Assembly (NCBI RefSeq): GCF_000621085.1
Contig: NZ_JHZE01000010.1
Span: 1 to 56,797 of the forward strand
DNA from: Mycoplasmopsis gallinarum DSM 19816
GTDB lineage: Bacteria; Bacillota_I; Bacilli_A; Mycoplasmatales; Metamycoplasmataceae
Length of the DNA: 56,797 nt
Reading direction: 5' to 3'
Notes under the pieces: generated by a model
The model's input: only the letters and a program-made list of their open reading frames with translations
The model's database searches: none
What the model was told of the DNA's origin: nothing
In this document: positions 43,801 through 56,697 of the stretch, in pieces
Numbering within the stretch: the first letter of the stretch is position 1
How the letters are laid out: every line of letters begins with the position of its first letter
Made by a program: the position numbers and the translations under genes

Positions 43801-46800
43801 CAGGCTTCTTGACAGAACAAGAAAGATTAGAAGACTTATTTAAAAATGTAATTTCACTTAATTATAGTGAGCCAAATAAAGCAAATTCAACTATTAATCC
43901 AAGTGAATTACAAACTAAATATCTTTCAATTGCCAATGCCAATAACTATAAAATAAGTTCACAATATGAATTATTAAATTTAACTAGTGACAACTATAGA
44001 AACGGAACTAGAAGTGTTAAAGTAACTTTAAATTCAACTAAAGATGGTTTAGATGATATTTCATATACTTATGATTTAGCAAGTTTATTAACTAAAAAAA
44101 CTCTAAGTGCAGAAGAACAAAAAATTGTTAATAAATATACCTTAAGTGGTTTTGAAACTGAACAAACTAGAATTAATAATTTAGCAGTTAATTTTGTGCC
44201 TTCAAAAACCTTAAAAATGGCTTCAGATTTATTGGCTAATAAAAACAATTGACAAACTTATTTACCTGTAAATCCACAATTACAAGACGCTACTTTAGCG
44301 CTTGATGAAGCAAATGGAGCAGCTATAGTTGCAAATGATAAAACTGGTGAATTGACTCTTAAATATAAAGTTATTTCAAGTAGAGTAAATGATATTTCAA
44401 GCAACAGAACATATCATTTAAATAATTTAATGACTGAAGCGGATAGATTAAATGCAATTATTAATGATTCCAATATTGCTAAAACTATTCAAGAAATTCA
44501 AAATAAAGAAAATGTTTTACCATCAAGTATTCAAAATGTTATTTTCAACAATTTAGATGAAAATCAAAAAGCAAGTTTTACTGATATTGAATTAAGTCCT
44601 AATGATGCAACAGGACAATTAGTAATTAACTATAAATTAGAATCAACTAGAGATAATTTAAAGGATCAAAAATCTTTAAGAACTGGTTCAATTACAATTG
44701 ACGGATTCTTAACTACTTTAGATAAAGCAAAACGCGAGGCTAAAGAATACATTAACAATTCACAACATTTAAGTAATGAGGAAAAAACTAAATTTAAGGA
44801 TTTAATTGACCAACAAAATAATGTTAATGATGTAAACGGTAAATTATTAGAAACTCAAAAACAAGAATTAATAAACCAAATTGCTCAAACTTACACATAT
44901 TTAAATCCAAAACAAAAAGAGAATTTAAAAACTTTAATTAATAGTGCAACTTCAAAAGAAGATGCGCAAACTAAATTTAATTCATACAGTGATTTAAATA
45001 ATAAGATGAAGCAGTTATCAGGTTTAGTTACTAAATATGCAAATACTACTACTTCTGATGCAAAATACACCAATGCCACAGAAAGTGCAAAAAATAATTT
45101 TAAAACCACTTATGAAGCAGCTAAAACTTTATTAACTTCAACAACTGATGATGGTACAAGCAAATTAGATCAATATATTGCAAATAGAAATGTACCTAAT
45201 TCATTAGATAACTTATATGATGCTTTAGACGGTTTACAAAATAATGCAATTAACCAAATTAATGGCTTACCATATTTAAATCCAAATGAAAAAACAGCTT
45301 TAATTGATAAAATTAAGCAAGTTCCAAATAATAGTGATACTAAAGAAAACTTAATTAATGCAATTGTTGAACAAGCAACAAATGCTAATAAAGCTAAAAA
45401 ACCTTATATTGAGGCAATTCAAGACTTAAGTGATTTATCAGAAACAGAAAAAACTAACTTTAAAGACCAAATTATTAATAATGCAATTATTAATAATAAT
45501 GGTGAAACTACAGATCAAAGTAATACACAAAATTCTGTCTTAAAAGAAGCTAAAAAACAAAATTGAAGCAATCAAATTAATAAATTAACTTCAATTAACA
45601 ACCAACAAAATCAAGCCTTTAAAGATCAATTAAGCACCAATAAATCTGACAGTGAAAATGAAAAAGTTGTAACTAATGCTAAAGCATATGATACTTTAGA
45701 CAAACAAGCAAAAGGCTTTAATCAAACTTTCAATAAAAATCAACCTAAATACATTTTTGCTCAAGATAATTTAAAAACAGCTTTAGATAATGCGTTAGAT
45801 AGTTTTAGTCCTTTAATTAATGAAAATGCAACAAATATTAATTTAGAAGAATTGCAAACTAAATTAAATAACTTTAAACAAGCAGTTAATGATTTGGATG
45901 GTGAACAACAATTACAAACTTTAAAAGATAAAATTAATACTTTCACTTCTTTAACTCAAGAACAACGCAATACTTTAAAAGATAAAGTTGCTAAAACAGC
46001 TAATTTAACTGAAGCTAAAAAATTAGTTGCTAATGTGGAAAACTTAAATAGTAAACTTACTGATTTAAATAATTTAATTAGTACTTTAGAAGCTGAAAAA
46101 ACAACTAATAGTCGTTATATTAATGAAGATGCAACTGAAAAATCTAAATATGATCAAGCAATTATAAGCGCTAAAAATGAAATTAATGACAGCTTAAAAC
46201 AAAACTTTGCTGACACTGATATTACAGAACAAATTAATGACAAAATAACTCAAATTAGTACATTAACTTCTTCCTTAAATCAAACTAAAGATGCATTAGA
46301 TGGAGATAGAAAAGAATTTAAACGTAATTTAAATAATTTTGACTTATGAAAAGATAATCAAAAAGATGATTTTATTCAGAAAGTTAATGAATTACCAAAA
46401 GATTTCTTAACTACCCAATCAACTAAAAAAGCTGAAATTTTAAACAATGCATTTACTAAAATGCAAGAAAATGCTAGAGATAAAGTTAATAATTCAACTT
46501 TAAGTCAAGATGATAAAAATACTTTATTAACCAAAATTAATAATGCTCAAATTGACACCAATACTCCAAGTAAAAGTTATGATTGAAAATTAGTGGAGAT
46601 TTTAAAAGAATTAGACCAAAATAATCAACAAAAGTTAGAAGCTAAAAAGAAAATTCAAGCTTTAACTAATTTAAACAAAGCTCAAAAAGATACTTGATTA
46701 GCTAAAATTGATGCTGCTGATTTAAACAATTTAGATGAAGTTGTGACTAATGCAACCAATTTAGATACAGCAATGGCAACATACAAAAAAACTCCAAGCA

Positions 46801-47759
46801 ATTTATCAGAAATTAAACAAGGAATTGATTATACTGAAGCAAGCAATCAAAGTACTTTGGATAACTTAATTACGCAAAGAGATAATGCAAATAATTATGA
46901 ACAAGGAAATAATTTATCTTTAGAAGAAGTTAATAATGCAATTACCGCTATTAATAATGCAGTAAATGCCTTAGATGGTGTTGAAAGAGTTGAAGCGGCT
47001 AAAACCAAAGCCAAAAATAACATTAACACTAACTACACTTCATTAGCTCAAAATCAAAAAGATTTAGCAATTAAGAAAATCGATGCGCTTAATTCAGTAA
47101 GTGCAATCGAAAGTCAAGATCAAGTTAATAGTGCGCTCAATAATTCAATGAAAGCATTAAGAGCTGAAATTGCTAAGGAGAATGCTGTTAAACAATCTGA
47201 AGATTATATTTATGAAACTAATAGCAATCAAAATTCATATGATAATGCATTAAGTGCTGCAAAAGATTTATTAAACACTTTGGAAACTTCACAAGATGAA
47301 ACTAATTTATTCAATAAATCTGATATAGATACCAAAACCACTAATTTATCTAATGTACAATTGAATGGAAGTCAAAGAAAAGAAGATGAATTAGCGAGAT
47401 TAACTGCTCTTGATTCACAACCAAGTTTAAAAAATGGTGTAAATCAAAGTAAAACTGCTTCACAAGTTTTAACAAGTGATATTGAATTTAAAACACTTAC
47501 AGATGCTAACGCAACTGTTTCAAGTATTACCAATACAAATGAAGAAACTGGTGCAGTTGCTTTAAGTTATCAACTTAGATCTACTAAAGAAAACTTAGAA
47601 TCATTAACTGTAGATAAAAGTGCGACTGTAAATACTTTAAGTGAAAATCAAAGATTAGACCAATTAATTGATAATGAGCAAGTGGCTAAAACTATTACTT
47701 ATCCAGATAGCCAAAATGTAATTAGATCTGAAATTAATAAAGATAATTTTGTTACTTAA
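37896..47759 (+). CDS. Giant repeat-built surface protein, copy B, 5' part (3287 aa, ends at premature TAA)
   Basis: The frame opens at the ATG after AGGTGG and runs 3287 codons with TGA as Trp to TAA at 47757-47759. The N-terminus (MKNAKKIKKIV, then a hydrophobic core to LPIS) is a signal peptide without a lipobox. A unique Tyr/Asn-rich domain extends to about residue 1095. Helical and beta blocks then alternate: helical 41184-42000, beta 42000-42280, helical 42280-42970, beta 42970-44720, helical 44720-47370, beta onwards. Helical units carry the FIVAR-like ALDGD ends and GA-like YLNPKQKENLKTLI segments. Domain order and wording parallel copy A, so the two genes are paralogues. Ending at this TAA, the product lacks a membrane anchor and might be released, or the transcript may be non-functional. 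Confidence 0.85.
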
Positions 47760-50700
47760 ATCGCACAAGAAACACAAGCTAAAATTGTGATTGATAGTTT
47801 TAGCAACAATCCAAATAATCCAAAAGCAATTGATATTACTTATCATTTAGTTTCAACTAAAAATGGTGTAAATGCAATTTCTAAAACTAAAACTATCACT
47901 TTAGATGATTTCCAAAGTGATGTTGAACGTGAACAAAAAACAATTAATGCTTATACAGAAAGTGATTATACTTTTACAGCCGATAACACTAAATTAGCTT
48001 CATACTTTAAAGATCATGCTAGTGAAATTCAAATTAGTGCTAAAAATACAAATAACCGTGAAACTGAAACAATTGAAATTCAAAGAGTTGTGGCTTACAA
48101 TGACGTTGATGGAACTTTAAAAGTTGAATTTGTAACTAAAAGTAATAAAAATGGCACTTTATTAACTTCAAATACAAAAGTAGCAACTATTAGTGGCTAT
48201 AAAACTGAAAGCCAAAGATTAGATGATTTATTAAATAATTTAAGTCAAAATAATATTAATGTTGGCAAAGATAAAGCAACTACTTTACCTTCTGATGCAA
48301 CTACAACAACTGATTACACTTATAGTTTGAGTGGAACTGAAAAAGCAACTTTAAATATTGTTGATGCTATTAGCCCTAATAATGAATTAGGAAAAGTAAC
48401 TTTTACAGCTAAATTAGTTTCAACAAAAGCTAAAAATGAATTAGTTTATGATGCTGAAAATAGTAATTTACCAGCAATTACTACTCCAGAAACTTCAATT
48501 ACAAAGAGTTTAGAAATTACTGGCTTCAGAACACAAACAGAACAAGATGAACTTGATAAACAAGCTGAAGTAGAAAGATTAAACAATTTAAGCGCAAGCT
48601 TTGATTACACTGATAAAGCTACAACTTTACCTTCTGAAGCTAACAAAAATCAAATTACTTCTACATTTACCAGTCAAAATCCAGAAGCAACTATTGTAAT
48701 TAAAAATATTAGTGCTTATGATGAAATTACAGGCGCAATTACCTTTAAATATGCTTTTGCTTCAGCAAAAGATGGTATTTATAGCGGGGTTGAATCAACA
48801 GAAAAAACTGCCACTTTAACTGGCTTTAAAACTGAAAAAATGCGTCTTGATGAATTATTAAGAACAAATAAAGATCAATTAGAAGCTCAAATTAATAATT
48901 TAACAACTAATGCATATAAAGATAATTTAGCTTCAAATGTAATTGATAATTTTGTAATAACAGACAAAAATAATTCATTAGATAATGCAACAATTAATAT
49001 TTTTACTAAAGTAGCAGATGATGTAAGTGGCCGAATTTCTTATACTTATAATTTAGTTTCAACTAAAACTTTAAATAATAATCAAGACTTATCAGGCCAA
49101 AATTCAGAGAGTGCTTCTGGAACTTTAGGCGGCTTTAAAACTAATGCTGATGTTGAAAGTGAAAGATTAAATAGCACACAAACCTACAGCGTTGATTATG
49201 CAGATAAAGCAACAACTTTAGCTTCATCATTAAAAGATGATGCAATTACCAATTGAACTTGAAATAAACCAAACGATGCTGATTATGAATTCATTGAACG
49301 AAAAGTTATTGCTTATGATGATGTGAATGGCAAAATTAAAGTTGAATTTAAATTAAAATCAACTAAAAATAATTTAGGCAAAGAAGTAATTAGCAACAAA
49401 AAAGTAGTTGAATTAACAGGTTTCTTAACTGAAAAACAAAGATTAGATAATTTAATTCAAACTGTTCAAACTGCAAGCGTGATTACAAATGACCAAGATG
49501 CTTTAGTTAAAAAACCTTCACAATTAACCAATGGTGACTTTACAATTACTAAGCCACAAGCATGAGATAATGAAAATGTGAATATTGTTTTAGTAATTGA
49601 TGATCAAGATCGTGATGACGAAACTGGAACAATTAAAGCAAGTTATCAATTAAATACTACAAGAGTTAATTTAGTTTCTGGCTATGATAATGTTGATCAA
49701 AATGTAGTTTCAGATAATGCACCTAAAGTAACATTTAATAATTATTTAACTACTAGCCAAGAAGAAATTAATCGTTTAGATGCAATTAATCTAACTTATA
49801 GTAATTTAAATAATAAATTATTACCAAGCCAAATTACTACTAATAATAGTAATAGTGCATTTAGCATTAATTTACCTCAAGATGCTGAAGCAGAAGTGAT
49901 TAATTTAGTAATTGAAAGCCAAAATGATAAAGATGGTTCATTAACTATTTCATATCAATTGCAATCAACTAAAACTAATTTAAATACTTTAACTTCTGCT
50001 AAAAAATCTTACACATTTAGCAAAACAAATAATGATCAATACTTCACTGAAAAAGAAAGATTAGATCTTTTAGCATATAATCCTACTCTAAGTGAAACAA
50101 TTAGAACAACTAAAACAGCTTCAGAAATTAAAGCAAAAGATATTGAATTTGCAATTGTTGATAATGCTACTGTTTTAGTTTCAGATATTGAAATTATTGC
50201 AGTTAATGAAGTAACCGGGGAAGTGGAGATTACTTATTTAGCAACTTCACAACGGGCTAATTTAACTGATGTGAAATCAAGTCTTAAAAATGCAACTTTA
50301 AATACTTTAACTGAGATACAAAGATTAAAAAATTTAGTGACTGCAAGTGAAGAAGTCTTTAATTTTGCTGGTAATAAGGCACAAAACTTAACCACAGTTG
50401 ATGAAGTAACCTTAGCTCAATTATCTGGTTATTTAGCTCAAGAAATTGACAATCAAAAAACTAATATTTTGAGTCAAAATCAAGCTAAATTAGTAATTGA
50501 TTCAATTGCAAGCACAAATAGTGCAACCGGTGAAATTGTTTTAAATTGACATTTAGAATCTACTAAAACAAACTTAAATAATCAAGTGGTTAAAACAGCT
50601 AATAAACAATACACTTTAGCTGGTTTCCAAACCGCTAATGAACGTGAGCAACAAGAATTAAATGCTTTAGAAAATACTGATTTTACTTTCACATATGATA

Positions 50701-53700
50701 GAACTAAATTAGCTTCAGAATTCAAAACTAATCCAAGTGGAATTAGCATTCAAAGTAATCGTGCAGATACTACAGCAGAAAGTGCAAAAGTAATTGCTTA
50801 TAATGATATTACTGGTGAATTAGTTCTTGAATATGTTGCAAAAAGTACTAAAAATGGTACTGATTTCACTTCAGAAACTAAAACTGTAACTTTAAATGGC
50901 TTCAAAAATGAACAACAAAGATTAGATCAAATAGTAGATAGCTTGAGTAATAGTTCATTGATTTTCAACAATGATAACAGTACTAGAGTAAATTATTTAC
51001 CTTCAAGTACAACTGCAACTACTCAAAATAATTATGCTTATGCTAATAGTGCTAATGATCAAGCATCATTAAATGCAATTACATTCAGTCCAAATGATGA
51101 AACTGGTTCATCAACAAGTCAAATTACTTTAAGAAGTGATAAATTAAAAAGTGATTTAATTTGAGCTGAAGATAATCTTAAATATAATGACTATCAATAC
51201 TCAACCATTACTTCTAAAAATAAAGAATTGACTTTAACTGGTTTTAGAACACAAAATGAGCAAAATAATTTAGATCAAGCCACCGAAAGAGCAAGATTAA
51301 ATGATTTAAGTGCAACATTTGATTACACAGATAAAACTAATGTATTACCTTCTAATTCTGTTAAAGATGCAGTTACAAGTCAAATTGACCAATCTGATAA
51401 TCAAGCAACAGTCAAAATTATTCAAATTAGTACTAAAGATGAAATTAATGGTCAAATTACTGGTAAATATGTCTTTGTTTCAAACAAAAAAGGTATTTAC
51501 AGCAATTTAGAATCTGAAGAGAAAGAATTTACAATTACAGGCTTTAAAACTGAAAGTCAAAGATTAAATGATTTACTATCAAAAATTGAAGCACAAGCAG
51601 CTATTCAAAATGTTAATGTAAGTGAATATAAAAATCATTTACCAACTGATGTTTTAGATCAATTAATTTTAAGCGCAAACAATTTAACTAGTGCACAAAT
51701 TGAAATTGTTAATAAAAATACAAATAGTGCTGATGCAGCTATTGATTATGTTTATCGTTTAGTTTCAACTAGAGGATTAGTGAATGGTCAAAATCTAAAT
51801 ACTGTTACAAGTACAACTACTAAAAACGGTAAATTAGGTGGTTTCAAAACTTTAGTAGAAGCTGAAAAAGAAAGATTAAACGCAATTGATGTAAATAATA
51901 CTGACGATCAATTTAGTCATACAATTGATTATGCAGCTAAAAACTTACAATTAGCTTCATCATTAACTCAAGCAACAGGACAAAATTGAAATTGAAAAGT
52001 TAACCCAGATAGTGATCATGAATTTGTTGATCAACAAATTGTTGCCTACAATGATATAACTGGTGAATTAAAAGTAAGTTACAAATTACAATCTAAAAAA
52101 TCTGATTTTGAAACAGTACAATCTGAAACTAAATATGCAATTATTTCTGGTTTTAAAACTGAAAAACAAAGATTGGATGATTTAGTAAATAATACTCAAA
52201 ATCAACCTGTAACTATTAGTCAAAATGCAAATACTTTAAAAGATGGCGCAAATGCTAAAAAAGCTTCTGATTTAGAAACTTCTGATTTTACAACTACTTT
52301 AACTTCAGCAGGTGAAAATCAAAATATTAAAGTTTATCTTGAATTAGATACTAAAAATGCAGATAATGAACACGGAACAATTTTAGTTGGCTACCAATTA
52401 GAATCTACTAGAAACTTAACTGGTGAAAATGGTTTAGTGTCTGAAAATTGAGAAAATAAACCATCTGAAAAACCATTAATTAAGTCAGAAAAATCAAGAG
52501 CTCAAGAATTTAGTGGCTATGTAACTAATGATGATGAAGAAGTTAATAGAATTGAAAAATTATTACCATTACTTAAATTAGACTATCCAAATAAAGCAAA
52601 TTACTTACCATTATTAAATGAAGATGAAGTGCTTAGCCAAAATGTGGAAGTTAAATTTAAAGATGGTCGTGCTTTATCAGGAGAACAAGTTGCATTAAAA
52701 CCAAATTCATTAACAATTGTTAAACGTGATGATGAAAAAGGTTTAATTCAAGTGCAATATACACTTGTTTCTACCACAAGAAATAGCATTGAAAGAGTTG
52801 TAAACGCTACTGCGCAAGAGGACGCAAAACAACTTACAGGTTTCAAAACAGAATTACAAAGATTGCAAGCTTTAAATTATGTTTGAGAAAATCAAATTAC
52901 TAATAAAAACTCAATTAGCCCAAGTGATTTACAAGAAACAAATATTACTGCAATTGATAATAAGTTAGATCAAGCAACTAATATTCAAATCACTTCAAGA
53001 AATGATAAAACTGGAGTTATTTCAGGTACTTATAGTATTTATTCAAAACGTCCAAATTTAGACACTATTCATATTGATAATCTTACTTTCACAATTAATG
53101 GATTACAAACTGAAAGTCAAAGATTAGATCGAGTAATTGCTAATCAAAATATTGCCAAATCAATTACTTACAATAAAAATGATCAAAGTACAACTAAAGC
53201 CAGTGCTTTAGTTGCAAATAAAGCAGAAGTAATTAAAAACTTAAATAATAGTTACTTTGTTACCTCAGTGGCAAATAATGAAGTTAATAAAGCGCAAATT
53301 GTAATTGATGATATTAGCGCAAATGATGAAACTGGAAACTTAACAGTAACTTATCATTTAGCTTCTTTAAAAGACGGATTAACAGATCAAAGATCAAGTG
53401 TAAGTCCAACTTTAACAATTGGTGGATTCTTAACTAACTTACAAGATGCTAAAAATAAAGCAAAAGCTTATATAGATCAATTAGTGACCGATAACAAATT
53501 AACCACTGATCAAACCGAAGAATTAAAAACTGAAATTGATAATGCAACTAATAATGATGAAATTACTGAAGTAAAAACTAAAGCTGATAAACAAGTGATT
53601 ATTAATGATGCTTTAAACAATTTCACAAATTTAAATCGAGCTCAAAAAGATAAATTGGTTGAAGAAATTACAAACAGTTCAGATATTAATGAAGCTCAAA

Positions 53701-56400
53701 AAATCAAAGAAAAATACTCAGATTTAAATGATAAAATGGGTGAATTAGCAGATTTAGTAACTGAATATAAGAAGAAAAAAGCTGAAGATAAATATACTCA
53801 AGCTTCAAAAACTACCAAAGATGCTTTTGATGACGTAATTGCTAAAGCAGAAGAATTATTAGATAAAACTAATGCAACAGATTTAGGCACCAACATCGAT
53901 GAATTTTTAGGCACTAAAGAAGACCATTCAGATGGTTCAATTAATCAAAAATATGAAGCATTAGATGGTGAAATCCAAAAAGTAATTAAACAAGTTGAAG
54001 CAAGCGACTTATTATCTAATGATCAAAAAACCAGTTTTAAAGAAGAATTAAATAAAGTTAGTCCAAAAGACTTAAGTTATACTGAAGATAATAAAGTAAA
54101 AACTTTAGACCAAATTAAAGCTGATATTTTAGATAAAGAACAAGAAAAACAAAGATATATAAACGCAATTAATAGCTTTGAAAACTTGAATCAACAACAA
54201 AAAGATGATTATATTGCCAAAATTAAAGCTGCTAATTCTGCGGACTTAGAAACAATTAATGAAGAAGCTAGATTATTAGATAATGAAATGGCCAAATTAA
54301 AAGAAGCTGCTAGCGATCAAGATGAAATTAAGGCGAGCGATAAATATTTACAAGCCTATGATGCAATTAAAAATACTTATGATAATACTATAACAGCTGT
54401 TAATAAAGTAATTAATGGTCGTCCAGCTGATGCTAATGAATCAGATAATTTCCCTTACAATGCAAATAAAGATAAAGTAACTAGATTAATTAATGATTTA
54501 AATTGAATTGAATTGCAGATTGAAAAAGATGCAGCGAAAAGAGCAATTAATAATTTAGAAAACTTAAATCAAGATGAAAAAGATAAAGCAATTGATTTAA
54601 TTATTGATGCTGATTCTAAAGAAAAAGTTAATGCAATTGTGGCAGTTGAAAAAGTTAGAAATAATCAAAAACAACCTTATATTGATCAAATTCAAACAAT
54701 TCCTAATTTATTTGATAATGAACAACAAATTTATATTAATGAAATCAAAAATACGAATTTAAATCTTAGCCCAGATAATGTGGTTGAAAATGTAGCAGAT
54801 TTTGAAGCAATTATTCTAAAAGCACAAAAAGATTCATTGATTAAAGAGTTAGAAAAATCAATTAATAATGATGAAACTGCTCGAATTCTTAATCCAAAAC
54901 AACTTGAATACTTTAAAAATGAAATTAATAATGCAACTAACTTAAAAGAAGCACAGTCAGCCCTTACTTCAGCTCTTGAAGTCGCTGATAAAATGGCTAA
55001 CTTAAAAGAAAAAATTGCTAAATACACTGAATTAATTAATGATTCAAACAATACTAAATATCAAAATGCAGATAATCAAGAATTGATTCAAAATAAATTA
55101 AAAATCGCTAATGAATTATTAAACTCTCCTACTCAAACTGGTTTAGATAGAGATAATGATAATTTAGATAATTTAGCCGCTAATAATCAAAATGATCAAT
55201 CATTAGATTATGCTTATGATATTTTGAATGGTAAAGAAAATATATTAAAAGAAAAAGTTAATAATTCAGATTTACTTTCAACTGAAGAAAAAACCTCATT
55301 AAATGAACAAATCAATAAAGTTGATAAATTAAATAATGAAGATGAACAGATTGCTAAAATTACAAAAGTAATTGCAGATAAAGAACAAGCAAAACAAGAC
55401 GCAATTGAACAAATTAATAATTTAGAGCATCTTAACCAAAGTCAAAAAGATAGTTTAATTAATGAAATTAAATCTTCAAGTGCAGAAGATAAAGATAATG
55501 TTGTTAATAAAGCAAAAGAACTTGATAAAGCAATGGCAGACTTACAAAAAGAAGTTAAACATAGTGATGAAGTTCATCAATCAACTGCATATCAAAATGC
55601 AACTGATGAACAAAAAAATAACTATGATAATGCCTTAGAAAATGCAAATCAAGTGCTTAATAATCAAAAACCAAATGATTATGCTTCAAGCAATTTAAAT
55701 CAAAATGAAGTTGTTGAATTAATCAATAAATTACGTGAAATTGAAAGCAAATTAGAAGGTAATAAAAATAAACTTATTGCCGATAATCAAGTTAAATTAC
55801 ATGATCTAATTAACAAATACGATAAAGACTTAAAACCTCAAACTAAAAAAGCAATTCAAGAAATTCTTGATGAATTAAAAGAATATGCTGTAGACACTGA
55901 GTCAATACAAAACATTGTTAAATTAATTGAAAAAACTTCAAAATTACAATGATTATTAGAACAATATCAAAATAGTAAAGATATTAGTAATACTAATACT
56001 CAAAAAGCAAAAGAAGATTTAATTAATCATTTAGCTGAAGTGGAAAATGATTTACAAAACTTTGTGAATACTGAAGAAAATACTTTATTACATGAATTAA
56101 TTAATCAAATTTATAAAGTTAAATCTGATTTTGTAACTTATAGTTCTATCAAAGTTAAAATTACAGATGCAATCACTAATTATGATTTAGAATTACTTGC
56201 TGATTTAGCACTTAATTTAAATAAATTAAATGATTACAGATACATTAATTTAGTTAAAAACTTAAATCAATTAGAAGCAATTAATGATAAAAATAATTAT
56301 GAAAAAGTTGCTCAAACTTGAAGAAATATTATTAAAAATAATGCAAAATTAGATGTAATTGACAAAGACATTTTAAACAAAAAAGCAATGCAAGATTTAG
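41184..56400 (+). repeat. Alternating helical (GA/FIVAR-like) and beta-type repeat arrays in copy B
   Basis: Four long helical blocks begin near 41184, 42280, 44720 and 53440. The last three and one block of copy A share the order 'LT..dkak..ak.yI', 'NPKQ', 'N.KM..L..Lv..Y', 'LDGe', 'LSn.qK'. Beta blocks lie between them. The first beta unit of a long block is preceded by an ALDGD or LDGE helical end. Confidence 0.75.
47400..52200 (+). repeat. Higher-order tandem repeat of about 2.7 kb in copy B (2 copies), 1 copy in gene A
   Basis: The same series of distinct beta units occurs twice in gene B, with a period near 2.7 kb. Examples are QPSLKNGVNQSKTAS at about 47.42 kb and NPTLSETIRTTKTAS at 50.08 kb, and TGFRTQTEQDELD at 48.52 kb and TGFRTQNEQNNLD at 51.24 kb. 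Another pair is NWTWNKP at 49.25 kb and NWNWKVN at 51.99 kb. Gene A has the series once, between about 32.07 and 30.14 kb. Confidence 0.75.
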
Positions 56401-56501
56401 CAATTAAAGAAAATCTAAATTGAATTTGATACTTATTCTTAAGTCTTGGATTAATTAGTTTAATTGGAATTATTGCAACTTTAGCAAATAGAAAAAAATA
56501 A
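47760..56501 (+). pseudogene. Giant surface protein, copy B, 3' part beyond the premature TAA (2913 codons)
   Basis: The frame continues without interruption (TGA as Trp) from just after the TAA at 47757 to the natural TAA at 56499-56501. It carries the two 2.7-kb beta super-repeats, the final helical block (53440-56400) and the C-terminal anchor NWIWYLFLSLGLISLIGI followed by an NRKK tail. No ATG with a ribosome site and no signal peptide lies just after the TAA, so it is unlikely to be made or exported on its own. With the 5' part the full gene would have 6202 codons including both stops. The absence of further stops or frameshifts in 8.7 kb says the break is recent. Confidence 0.8.
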
Positions 56502-56504
56502 ATT

Positions 56505-56541
56505 AAAAATGAAATCCTGTTTCTGTTGGGATTTCATTTTT
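56505..56541 (+). terminator. Terminator of giant gene B
   Basis: A 13-bp stem (56505-56517 with 56529-56541) has an 11-nt loop and a T run, directly after the natural stop codon. Confidence 0.88.
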
Positions 56542-56619
56542 ATATTCATCAAATAATAATTTTAGAACAAGAAAGAAAAAAGCATTTTTAATAATTGCTA
56601 ATACATTATAGTATATGAA

Positions 56620-56633
56620 AAATTCCATATTTT
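56620..56633 (+). repeat. 14-bp locus motif, copy 3
   Basis: AAATTCCATATTTT (16 bp in common with the middle copy), about 120 bp after the stop of gene B. The rest of 56542-56667 shows no gene. Confidence 0.6.
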
Positions 56634-56667
56634 CCTGCGTTTCCCACTTAGTAGCATTAAAAAGGAA

Positions 56668-56697
56668 AATATCCGTTTTGCCGGATATTATTTTTTA
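56668..56697. terminator. Hairpin terminator of the partial minus-strand gene
   Basis: AATATCCG (56668-56675) pairs with CGGATATT (56682-56689) around a 6-nt loop, with T-rich sequence on the plus side and a shorter T run on the minus side. It overlaps the TAA of the gene at 56695. Confidence 0.7.

Noticed and set aside
47757-47759. Programmed readthrough or stop-codon recoding of TAA in gene B
   Set aside because: No structure or signal after the codon is evident, other TAA codons act as normal stops, and a simple TCA to TAA mutation explains it.
26849-56501. CRISPR array or tandem satellite
   Set aside because: The repetition is at protein level with diverged DNA, no fixed-length direct repeats with unique spacers, and no cas genes.
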